The notes under the pieces are model-generated. The model was not told where the DNA came from. It searched no databases and saw nothing but the letters and a program-made list of their open reading frames with translations. The position numbers and the translations under genes were made by a program. From Deltaproteobacteria bacterium (lineage in GTDB: Bacteria; Desulfobacterota; Desulfobulbia; Desulfobulbales; BM004), in assembly GCA_019312985.1 (NCBI GenBank), contig JAFDCC010000072.1:1-11955 (forward strand): a stretch of DNA of 11,955 nucleotides, read 5' to 3'. Position 1 is the stretch's first letter. Each line of letters starts with the position of its first letter. This document shows, in pieces, positions 1 to 6,105 of this stretch.

Positions 1-1578
1 ATCCTCACCCTGCGGCAGCTTCCCACCGTGCTGCGCCAGGGGAACTGGCTCGTCACGGTAAGCGTCTGGAACAACAGGGAGATCATCCGGGTGCGTCCCG
101 GGAGGGTGGAGGCGGCCTACGGCATCGCCATCGATGTCGGCACCACCACCTGCGCCGGCTACCTCTGCAACCTGCAGACCATGGAGGTGATCGGCACCGC
201 CTCGCTGATGAACCCGCAGTGCAAGTACGGCGAGGACGTCATGGCCCGCATCACCTTTCACATGACGACGCCGGACGGCCTGCAGCGGATGAGCGATGAT
301 ATCATTGAAGGGCTGAATGACCTCATCGCCAGTGCGGTTGCCGACACGCACCCCCCCAAAAAGAAAGTGAAAAAGAAAAAGGGGGAAAAGGGGCCCGATG
401 AATATGTTGAGGCCCCGGAAGAGGGCAAAACATACCTGCGGCTTACCAGGGAGGATATTGAGGACGTGACCATAGGCTTCAACACGGCCATGCATCATAT
501 CCTGCTCGGCCTCAATCCAGAATATGTCGGCCTTGCCCCCTTCCCGCCGGTCATCCACCACAGCCTTGATATCAGGGCCAGGGACCTGAAGCTGGACATC
601 AACCCCTCCTCCTATGTTTTTGCGCTGCCCAACGAGGCCGGTTTTGTCGGCGGCGACAATGTCGGGGTGCTTCTCGCCGAGGAACCATACAAAAACGACG
701 AGATACAGCTCCTCATTGATATCGGCACAAACGGCGAACTGGTGCTCGGCAACAGGCACAAACTTATATCGTCATCCTGCGCCACGGGGCCGGCAATGGA
801 GGGGGCCCAGCTCAGCTTCGGCATGCGGGCCGCCCCGGGAGCAATAGAGCGGATCGAAATTGACCCGGAAACTCATGATGTCGACTACAAGGTTATCGGC
901 CGGGAGGCGACCAGAAAATACTCAAAGCCAGAGGAAATGAAAGCCAAGGGCATCTGCGGCTCAGGCATTCTTGACGTCCTGGCCGAGCTTTACAGCTCCG
1001 GGGTCATAACCAAGACCGGAGTTTTCAACAAGAAGGCCCTGAAAGAGAACCCCCGCTTCCGAAAGAACGGGGATACCGGGCAGCCGGAATATGTCCTTGC
1101 ATGGAAAAACGAATCAAGTATCGACAAGGACATTGTCATTACCCAAAAGGATATCCGGCAGATCCAGCTGGCCAAGGGTGCCCTTTATGCCGGCTGTAAG
1201 CTGATGATGAAGCGCATGGGAATTGACAAGGTAGACAAGGTGAAGATTGCCGGCGCCTTCGGCACCCATGTTGACCGGACCAAGGCCCTGGTCATGGGAC
1301 TTTTCCCGGACTGCAGCGTCGATAACATCTTCGGCGTCGGCAATGCCGCCGGTGACGGCTGCCGGGCCGCCCTGCTGAACGTCCAGAAGAGGGTGGAGGC
1401 CAACTGGATTTCACGTAATGTCGATTACCTGGAGCTGACCGTTGAGCCAACCTTTGAGAAGGATTTCATGGAGGCCATGCAGCTGCCGCACATGGTGGAC
1501 AAGTTCCCCCACCTTGAGGGTATCGTTCCCGACTACATCCTGCATCAGGACCCCAAGGGGCCGGTGAAGCCGGAATAA
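1..1578 (+). CDS. RACo-like corrinoid activation ATPase (DUF4445/ASKHA), 5' end outside window
   Basis: The frame is open from base 1, so the gene starts upstream; 525 residues are visible. Proteins of this family (RACo) use ATP hydrolysis to reduce inactive Co(II) corrinoid proteins to Co(I). The full protein normally has an N-terminal [2Fe-2S] ferredoxin domain, a linker and an actin-like ASKHA domain. Only the end of the linker and the ASKHA part are seen here. Visible ASKHA signatures are the phosphate-binding AIDVGTTT near residues 43-50, LIDIGTNGE near 239-247, GICGSGILD near 317 and IAGAFGTHVD near 416. A strongly basic stretch of lysines (about residues 119-130) interrupts the region after the first phosphate loop. 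It ends in TAA, 46 bp before the next gene on the same strand, so it is probably co-transcribed with it. The GTG at 28 is internal and not the start. Family assignment is confident; the partner corrinoid protein is not in the window. Confidence 0.9.
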   Translation: MLTLRQLPTVLRQGNWLVTVSVWNNREIIRVRPGRVEAAYGIAIDVGTTTCAGYLCNLQTMEVIGTASLMNPQCKYGEDVMARITFHMTTPDGLQRMSDDIIEGLNDLIASAVADTHPPKKKVKKKKGEKGPDEYVEAPEEGKTYLRLTREDIEDVTIGFNTAMHHILLGLNPEYVGLAPFPPVIHHSLDIRARDLKLDINPSSYVFALPNEAGFVGGDNVGVLLAEEPYKNDEIQLLIDIGTNGELVLGNRHKLISSSCATGPAMEGAQLSFGMRAAPGAIERIEIDPETHDVDYKVIGREATRKYSKPEEMKAKGICGSGILDVLAELYSSGVITKTGVFNKKALKENPRFRKNGDTGQPEYVLAWKNESSIDKDIVITQKDIRQIQLAKGALYAGCKLMMKRMGIDKVDKVKIAGAFGTHVDRTKALVMGLFPDCSVDNIFGVGNAAGDGCRAALLNVQKRVEANWISRNVDYLELTVEPTFEKDFMEAMQLPHMVDKFPHLEGIVPDYILHQDPKGPVKPE

Positions 1579-1624
1579 CCCGGGCCAGAAACAACCTGGA
1601 ACCAATGCGCAGCCGAAACTGAAC

Positions 1625-1966
1625 ATGGAACCTGTTTACATTAAAGTCGAAGCGGGGATATGCGGTTTTTACTGCCAGGTCAAAGCCTGGCAGCAAAGCA
1701 AGGAGCGCGCCGTCATCGAGATAACAAATTCAGAGTGCGAACTCGTTCAGAAGCTGGCTGAAAATATCAGGGAGGTAACCCTTCAGGACATTTTTACCCG
1801 GCATACCGGCAACCCGGTCTTCAAGGCGGCGGAACAGGCTGGCTGCCACCTTACCTGCCCTGTACCCGTGGCCGTGCTGAAGGCTGCCGAGGCGGCGCTG
1901 GAACTGGCCCTGCCCCGGGAGGCCCGCATCTCTTTTGAGCAGAATGAAAACAAGGATAAGGCATGA
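1625..1966 (+). CDS. small DUF6951-type protein
   Basis: This 113-aa protein has the look of the small uncharacterised family I recall as DUF6951. An early AGICGF motif (residues 10-15) is followed by a beta-rich start, SECELVQKLAE in the middle (about 37-47) and a C-terminal GCHLTCPVPVAVLKAAE segment (about 73-89) leading to an acidic tail. Conserved cysteines at both ends suggest metal or thiol chemistry, but the function is unknown. There are no membrane segments and no signal peptide, so it is probably cytoplasmic. No clear Shine-Dalgarno precedes the ATG; the start was chosen because it places the AGICGF motif at the usual distance from the N terminus. Its stop overlaps the start of the next gene (ATGA), which argues for translational coupling with the DUF2284 protein. 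The family name is from memory and would need a profile search. Confidence 0.75.
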   Translation: MEPVYIKVEAGICGFYCQVKAWQQSKERAVIEITNSECELVQKLAENIREVTLQDIFTRHTGNPVFKAAEQAGCHLTCPVPVAVLKAAEAALELALPREARISFEQNENKDKA

Positions 1967-2607
1967 GCAGATTATCGCGCCAAAAGGGAATAATCCTGGA
2001 GTTTCCAGACAATGGCCATAAAAAAGTGAACTCATTCAGAAGCAATAAAGGCATTTCTGAACGGCTGCTGCAGAAGCTGCTGGAAAACAGCAGGAACTGC
2101 GGCCTGGAGGGAATTATCCCCTTTGCTGTTGAAAAAATTGACGTGGCAGAGTGGGTCCGGCTGAAATGCCAGTTCGGTTGCTGCCAGTACGGTACAAACT
2201 GGTGCTGCCCTCCGGCAAGTCCAGACCTTGAGAAAACCAATGCAGTTCTCAAGGAATACTCACTGGCCCTGCTTTTAATAGGAAGCCGTCAGTGTAAGAA
2301 TTTCTATTTGAGTAATGCCCGCAGGAGGGCCGAACAGGTACGGTCCTGGAAAGAGGTTGTCGGTATTGAACGAAAACTGTTCCTTGAAGGGTACGACAAG
2401 GCCATCAGCCTGGTGAGCGGCGCCTGTGCACTTTGCAGGAAGTGCACCTATCCCGAAGCCTGCCGTTTTCCCAGGGAGCGCCGGCCGCCCATTGAGGCAT
2501 TTTCCATAGACCTGATAGGCACCCTGAAAAACCTCGGCATCGCGACCCCGGTTGCCCAGCAAACGATAGATACCTTCAGGTACTATGCAATTATTCTCCT
2601 GCAGTAA
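1963..2607 (+). CDS. DUF2284 cysteine-rich putative metal-binding protein
   Basis: This 214-aa soluble protein matches the DUF2284 family of predicted metal-binding proteins found in anaerobes. Two cysteine clusters are visible. The first is CQFGCCQYGTNWCCPP (about residues 67-82). The second is CALCRKCTYPEACRFP (about 152-167), which resembles an Fe-S site and precedes the family's PxxEAFSIDL segment. The ATG overlaps the preceding stop by 4 bp and has AAGGA a few bases upstream, supporting this start. DUF2284 proteins commonly occur beside corrinoid methyltransferase genes; a link to metal or corrinoid handling is inference only. Homologs often start nearer the second cysteine-bearing core, so the first roughly 25 residues are the least certain part. 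It ends in TAA, which lies inside a possible terminator hairpin. Confidence 0.82.
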   Translation: MSRLSRQKGIILEFPDNGHKKVNSFRSNKGISERLLQKLLENSRNCGLEGIIPFAVEKIDVAEWVRLKCQFGCCQYGTNWCCPPASPDLEKTNAVLKEYSLALLLIGSRQCKNFYLSNARRRAEQVRSWKEVVGIERKLFLEGYDKAISLVSGACALCRKCTYPEACRFPRERRPPIEAFSIDLIGTLKNLGIATPVAQQTIDTFRYYAIILLQ

Positions 2608-2626
2608 CAGGGGGTTATCTGTTTTT
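2602..2626 (+). terminator. possible weak intrinsic terminator after the DUF2284 gene
   Basis: CAGTAAC (2602-2608) can pair with GTTA-T-CTG (2614-2621) with one bulged T and a 5-nt AGGGG loop. Five Ts follow directly (2622-2626). The stem overlaps the stop codon and has only three G-C pairs, so it is weak. Its position between two gene groups makes it plausible. Confidence 0.4.
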
Positions 2627-2812
2627 AAAAACGAAATGAGCTACAGGCATATCGCGATTTTTTTTGCAACAGAGTGACCGGTATCATCATTTCAAAACGC
2701 AAAAAGGAGAAATGCTACTCCACAGCAAAAAAAAAGGAGGTGATTGCAGGAAAACAGTAAAATAGAAATATCCGGATGTTTGGTTAGAAAAACTTAACGA
2801 AGGAGTTGCTTT
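2608..2812 (+). other. AT-rich intergenic leader before the selenoprotein methyltransferase
   Basis: This 205-bp spacer is the longest gap in the window and is more AT-rich than its surroundings. It holds the T-run of the possible terminator, a palindrome ATCGCGAT followed by a T-run (2651-2664), and a possible 17-codon reading frame at 2712-2765. It also has a very strong orphan Shine-Dalgarno AAGGAGGTGAT (2734-2744) and the real ribosome-binding site AAGGAG (2800-2805) of the next gene. I could not find a convincing sigma70 or sigma54 promoter, but a transcription start for the downstream gene probably lies here. Confidence 0.5.
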
Positions 2813-3847
2813 ATGGCAAAACAAAAATTTATTGACGCCGTTAGAGGTAAAAGGACAGAAACAGCTCCCTGGGTTCCGTATGCGGGAATGCACTGTGCTT
2901 TTGTTATCAATGAACCAGCAGACAAGTATCTTCAGGATCCCCAGATTCTGGCCAAGGGACTCGTCGAAACAGCCAAAAAGTATAAGGCCGACGGCATTCC
3001 GCTGATTTTTGACCTTTCCGTCGAAGCCCATTCTGTTGGCTGCGAATTGAAATGGTGGCCGGACAACGTACCCTCGGTTACAACGCATCCCTGTTCCGAC
3101 AAGACTCCTGCCGAAGCGGGCCTGCAGATGCCCACGAAGGATTCGGGCCGCTGGCCGGTCATATTTGAGGCGGCAAGGATCGCCAAGCCGCAGCTGGATG
3201 AACTGGACTGCGGTTTAATCGGCGGTTTGTGCGGCCCCCTGACACTGGCTTCCCACCTGGCCGGGGTGCGCATCTTTACCGACGTTATTAAGAATAAGGA
3301 ATTTGCCGCCTCGGTATGTGAATATGCCGGCAAGGTCGGCGCACTCTCTGCCCAGTTCTATGCTGAAATGGGCTGCGATGTCATCGCCATAATCGATCCG
3401 GTCGCTTCGCAGATCAGGTCCGCAACATTCCAGGAATTTGTCACACCGAATGTTTCGGCTGCAATCAATGCGATTCACGATGCCGGGAAAACATCAACAT
3501 TTTTTATCTGCGGCGATGCCACCAAGGTTTTAAAGGACGTCTGCGCGCTGAATACGCACGGTTTCGCCATTGACGAGCAGCTGAACATGAATTTTGTCCG
3601 CGATCTGGCCAAAGAGTCTGGCAAGGGTTTCGGCGGCAATCTGAAACTGACACTTGCCCTCAGCCTCGGGCTGCTCTCGCCCCGTGAGGATGCAATTGTC
3701 AGCCTCGCGGCAGGAGGGCATGTCGGCTATACCTTTGCCCCTGGCTGAGACATGCCTTACGATGTTCCGTCGGAACATATCGACCAGGTTCTCGAAGCAA
3801 AGGAATGGTTTGAAACCTACTATGCCAAGTATCCTGAATCTTGGTAG
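2813..3847 (+). CDS. UroD-family (MtaA/MtbA-like) methyltransferase, selenoprotein with Sec312 (TGA 3746-3748)
   Basis: This 344-aa protein belongs to the uroporphyrinogen decarboxylase-like methyltransferases, which move methyl groups between corrinoid proteins and an acceptor such as CoM or tetrahydrofolate using a zinc site. Visible family features are the FxxAVRGKRTE start, GLCGPLTLA (about residues 143-151), FICGDATKVL (231-240) and GHVGYTFAPG (302-311). An in-frame TGA follows, then DMPYDVP and a normal C-terminal helix ending in TAG. The TGA sits where relatives have the zinc-ligand cysteine of APGCDxP. The sequence after it is in the same frame and continues the family, so it is not a frameshift. 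A SECIS-like hairpin lies 20 nt downstream. The usual His of the H-x-C zinc motif is Phe231 here (F-I-C233). The start has AAGGAG 7 bp upstream. Stopping at 3748 would lose a zinc ligand and the last 33 residues. The methyl acceptor and donor are unknown. Confidence 0.88.
3746..3778 (+). promoter_or_regulatory. Sec codon (TGA) and bacterial SECIS-like hairpin in the methyltransferase gene
   Basis: TGA at 3746-3748 is followed by ATGTTCC (3762-3768), loop GTC (3769-3771) and the perfect complement GGAACAT (3772-3778). The uninterrupted 7-bp stem starts its loop 20 nt after the UGA and has G as the first loop base. Known bacterial SECIS rules ask for a stem within the coding sequence, an apical loop roughly 16-37 nt from UGA and a G in the first two loop positions; this fits. 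SelB binding is inferred. Confidence 0.75.
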
Positions 3848-3873
3848 AAACATGCTCAAAGGAGGATGCTGTA

Positions 3874-4263
3874 ATGGCAGATAAAATTACTATTGATGTC
3901 TTGACCCTTGACAGTGTGCAGTGTGCTGCATGTGGGTACATGATGGAATCCATCGCCGCCCTGCCGGATGACATTCAGGATATGATCCAGTATTCTGAAT
4001 GGTCAATCAAGAACAAGGAGGGAATAGGCAAATTCATTGAAATGAAGGGAAAGGTATTGCCGACCATCGCCATTGAGGGAGACCTCGTTTTTGAAAGTAT
4101 TATTCCGCAATACGAGGAACTCATTGATGAAATGGCGAAACGTGCCCCCAGCGAGGAGATGAAAAACAGACTGATGTCTCTCCGCGACGAAGGTTTTGAT
4201 TTTGCCAAAATTGCGGAAAACCTCAAAAAAGCAGGTGCCGGCCTGAAGACCAAGGCCGGCTAA
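3874..4263 (+). CDS. thioredoxin-fold CxxC protein, 129 aa
   Basis: This small soluble protein has a thioredoxin/glutaredoxin-like layout. A short beta strand (ITIDVLTL) leads to C17-A-A-C20, a helix follows, and a likely cis-proline occurs in KVLPTIAI (Pro63), before a C-terminal helical tail ending GLKTKAG. The spacing of CxxC to cis-Pro is typical of small thiol-redox proteins; no specific family name can be assigned. It starts 26 bp after the selenoprotein methyltransferase with an excellent ribosome-binding site (AAAGGAGG, 3858-3865, 8 bp before ATG), so the two are almost certainly one transcript. The context suggests a redox or thiol partner of the methyltransferase, for example keeping Cys233/Sec312 reduced or handling a thiol acceptor. 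That role is inference. A longer in-frame start at 3841 overlaps the previous stop region and lacks a ribosome-binding site, so it was not used. Confidence 0.8.
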   Translation: MADKITIDVLTLDSVQCAACGYMMESIAALPDDIQDMIQYSEWSIKNKEGIGKFIEMKGKVLPTIAIEGDLVFESIIPQYEELIDEMAKRAPSEEMKNRLMSLRDEGFDFAKIAENLKKAGAGLKTKAG

Positions 4264-4284
4264 GGTGAATCGAACGCGGAGGTT

Positions 4285-4304
4285 TTAGTCCAGGCCTGGC
4301 CTAA
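4285..4304. repeat. 20-bp near-perfect palindrome in intergenic DNA
   Basis: TTAGTCCAGGCCTGGCCTAA is an inverted repeat with a single mismatched pair (T4289/C4300). It lies 21 bp after the stop of the CxxC protein gene and before the larger terminator hairpin. It could be a dimeric regulator's operator or a small transcript-end structure; nothing decides between these. Confidence 0.35.
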
Positions 4305-4339
4305 GAATCTGACAAATCATTGCATTGGCTTGCTTTTTA

Positions 4340-4388
4340 ACCGGACTGAAAGATAACGCATGGGTCTTTTCAGTCCGGTATTTACTTG
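4340..4388 (+). terminator. likely intrinsic terminator after the methyltransferase/CxxC gene pair
   Basis: ACCGGACTGAAA (4340-4351) is perfectly complementary to TTTCAGTCCGGT (4368-4379), giving a 12-bp stem with a 16-nt loop, followed by ATTTACTT. The stem is strong but the T-tail is imperfect. The location between two same-strand genes separated by 157 bp supports a transcription end for the 2813-4263 unit, with cobW-like transcription starting anew. No clear promoter can be fixed in the remaining 32 bp. Confidence 0.6.
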
Positions 4389-4420
4389 TAAGAATCATTA
4401 CTAAGCCTTAGTTTATACCA

Positions 4421-5452
4421 ATGACCACGGCTTTACATACGAAGGTATATCTCATAACCGGGTTCCTGGGAAGCGGCAAAACGACTCTCCTCAACAGGAT
4501 TATTGCCCGGTTTCCAAGGGACAGAAAACTCACCATTCTCATGAACGAATTCGGCGAAATCGGCATTGACGGGACCCTCGTGGAAGGCGATGCCATCGAC
4601 ATGCTGGAAATCAGCCGCGGTTCAATTTTCTGTGTCTGCGTCAAAACCGACTTTATCAAGGGACTTTACGAGCTGAACACCAAGGTCAAACCGGATATTC
4701 TGCTCATGGAGTCAACCGGGGTTGCCAACCCCTCCGATCTGAAGCGGGACCTGCAGCTGCCCATTTTCAATGACCGTTTTCAGTTCAAGGAGCAATTCTG
4801 CATCCTCGATGCCGTCCATTTCCAGGATGCCTTTGAAGCCTATGCCTCGCTGGAAAAACAGATTGCCTCTTCCACGGTCTTCATCATCAACAAGGTTGAC
4901 CTTGCACCACGGGAAGCCATCGACCGGATCAGGGAGACCGTGGCCCGGTTCCACCCTGATCCGGTTTTTTTTGAATGCACGTACGCCGATATCCCGCTTG
5001 AGCAGTTTTTTTTCGAGGATATGCTTGAAGGCGGCGGCATACCGGCTTCAGCCGACCAGCAGGAGCAGAAAATTCTGACAGCTGCAGAACTCGACACCTT
5101 CATAGACGATCTGCTTGACCAGCCCGACCTTGAGATAACACCGCCGGATGCCCTGGTCTCCGTTACCTACAGGTGGACGGGGGACGATATCCGCGAGGTG
5201 GAAGCCATGGCGAAAAACCTGCCTCCCTCTCTTGTGCGGGCCAAGGGCTTTATCGAGGCAGCGGGCAGGATGTATATATTCAACTATGTCATGGGCGACT
5301 GGACCATCGAGGAACCAAAAATCCCGGCAGAGCGGATAAAACACAGAAATGTAGTGGTTTTTATCGGCCCCATCGGGACCATGGAAGGAATAAGCCGGGC
5401 GGCCGGGGAAGACACCTGGTCCAAGGGCGAGATAGTGCAGCCGGGAGGCTAG
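4421..5452 (+). CDS. CobW/COG0523-family G3E GTPase
   Basis: This 343-aa protein is a P-loop GTPase of the CobW/UreG/HypB (G3E) class, which loads or guides metals or cofactors into target proteins. Visible motifs are the Walker A GFLGSGKTT (residues 14-22), the Walker B/G3 region ESTGVANP (97-104), NKVD (157-160) for guanine specificity and a C-terminal CobW-like domain (about 240-335) with a WTIEEP segment. The usual CxCC metal-binding motif is altered: here it reads FCVCVKTDF with only Cys71 and Cys73. Metal specificity therefore cannot be guessed from the canonical motif. No good Shine-Dalgarno precedes the ATG at 4421; the start is chosen because the P-loop lies at the normal distance from it. 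It lies 38 bp before hdrC on the same strand and may share its transcript. Service to the corrinoid, zinc or Fe-S enzymes around it is inference. Confidence 0.85.
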   Translation: MTTALHTKVYLITGFLGSGKTTLLNRIIARFPRDRKLTILMNEFGEIGIDGTLVEGDAIDMLEISRGSIFCVCVKTDFIKGLYELNTKVKPDILLMESTGVANPSDLKRDLQLPIFNDRFQFKEQFCILDAVHFQDAFEAYASLEKQIASSTVFIINKVDLAPREAIDRIRETVARFHPDPVFFECTYADIPLEQFFFEDMLEGGGIPASADQQEQKILTAAELDTFIDDLLDQPDLEITPPDALVSVTYRWTGDDIREVEAMAKNLPPSLVRAKGFIEAAGRMYIFNYVMGDWTIEEPKIPAERIKHRNVVVFIGPIGTMEGISRAAGEDTWSKGEIVQPGG

Positions 5453-5490
5453 CGAAAGAAAAGGTGCTCGCATCATAAGGGAAGAAGAAA

Positions 5491-6105
5491 GTGGGCAGTA
5501 AACCATTTGAATATACCCCGCAGGCAGCGGATGTTTTCACCCGGGAAGTGATGGCGCGTTCGGGCCAGAACATTGTCGCCTGTTACCAGTGCAAAAGGTG
5601 CGCATCAGGCTGCCCGGTTGCGGAAGAGACTGACATGGTTACGCCGAACAGGCTCGTCCGCATGGTCGTTCTCGGGGATATTGAAAGCGCCCTGACGAAC
5701 AAGCTGACGTGGAAATGCCTTTTCTGTCACACATGTGGAACCCGCTGTCCCAATAATATCAAAACCGGCAGAATTGCCGACACTTTGAAAAAAATGGCGC
5801 TGGACGCCGGCATCGATCCGCAGCAGCCGGAATACAAGAATTTTCACCGGGCCTTTTTCAATTACAGCCTGCGCTGGGGCAGGATCAATGAAATAGGCAT
5901 GATGGGCGAATTCCAGCTGCGCAACATGTGGGATCACCTCCGGAGGGGAAACTTTGTCGCCATTATTTCCGAGGTCGCCAGCAAATCCACCCTGGCCTGG
6001 GAAATGTTCAAGCAGAAGAGGCTGCACCTCTCATTCCACTCGAGCAAGGGCCGTGATGAAATTTCCCGGCTCTACAAAAAATCGGCAGGTCGAAAATGGA
6101 TTTAG
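5491..6105 (+). CDS. hdrC: heterodisulfide reductase-like subunit C
   Basis: This 204-aa iron-sulfur protein carries two ferredoxin-type [4Fe-4S] motifs, CYQCKRCASGCP (residues 31-42) and CLFCHTCGTRCP (76-87). These pass electrons between HdrA and the catalytic HdrB. The tail after about residue 150 is helical and basic, and there are no transmembrane segments, so this is the soluble HdrC type. The start is GTG at 5491 with an AAGGGAAGAA purine-rich site just upstream. Other in-frame starts would cut into the conserved region before the first cluster. The 3' end overlaps hdrB by 10 bp, indicating coupled translation. It is the first gene of the hdrCBA-mvhD-metVF block. Confidence 0.92.
   Translation: MGSKPFEYTPQAADVFTREVMARSGQNIVACYQCKRCASGCPVAEETDMVTPNRLVRMVVLGDIESALTNKLTWKCLFCHTCGTRCPNNIKTGRIADTLKKMALDAGIDPQQPEYKNFHRAFFNYSLRWGRINEIGMMGEFQLRNMWDHLRRGNFVAIISEVASKSTLAWEMFKQKRLHLSFHSSKGRDEISRLYKKSAGRKWI

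Noticed and set aside
28..30. GTG at 28 as the start of the corrinoid activator
   Set aside because: The frame is open to base 1 and encodes linker sequence typical of RACo, so the gene is cut by the window edge.
2664..2692. Sigma70 promoter with TTGCAA as -35 before the methyltransferase
   Set aside because: The only good -10-like match (TATCAT) is 12 bp away, too short, and the element at 17 bp is poor.
3746..3748. TGA read as a true stop or nonsense mutation making the methyltransferase a pseudogene
   Set aside because: The frame continues with the family C terminus, the TGA is at a conserved Cys position and a SECIS-like stem follows. A second gene in the window shows the same pattern.
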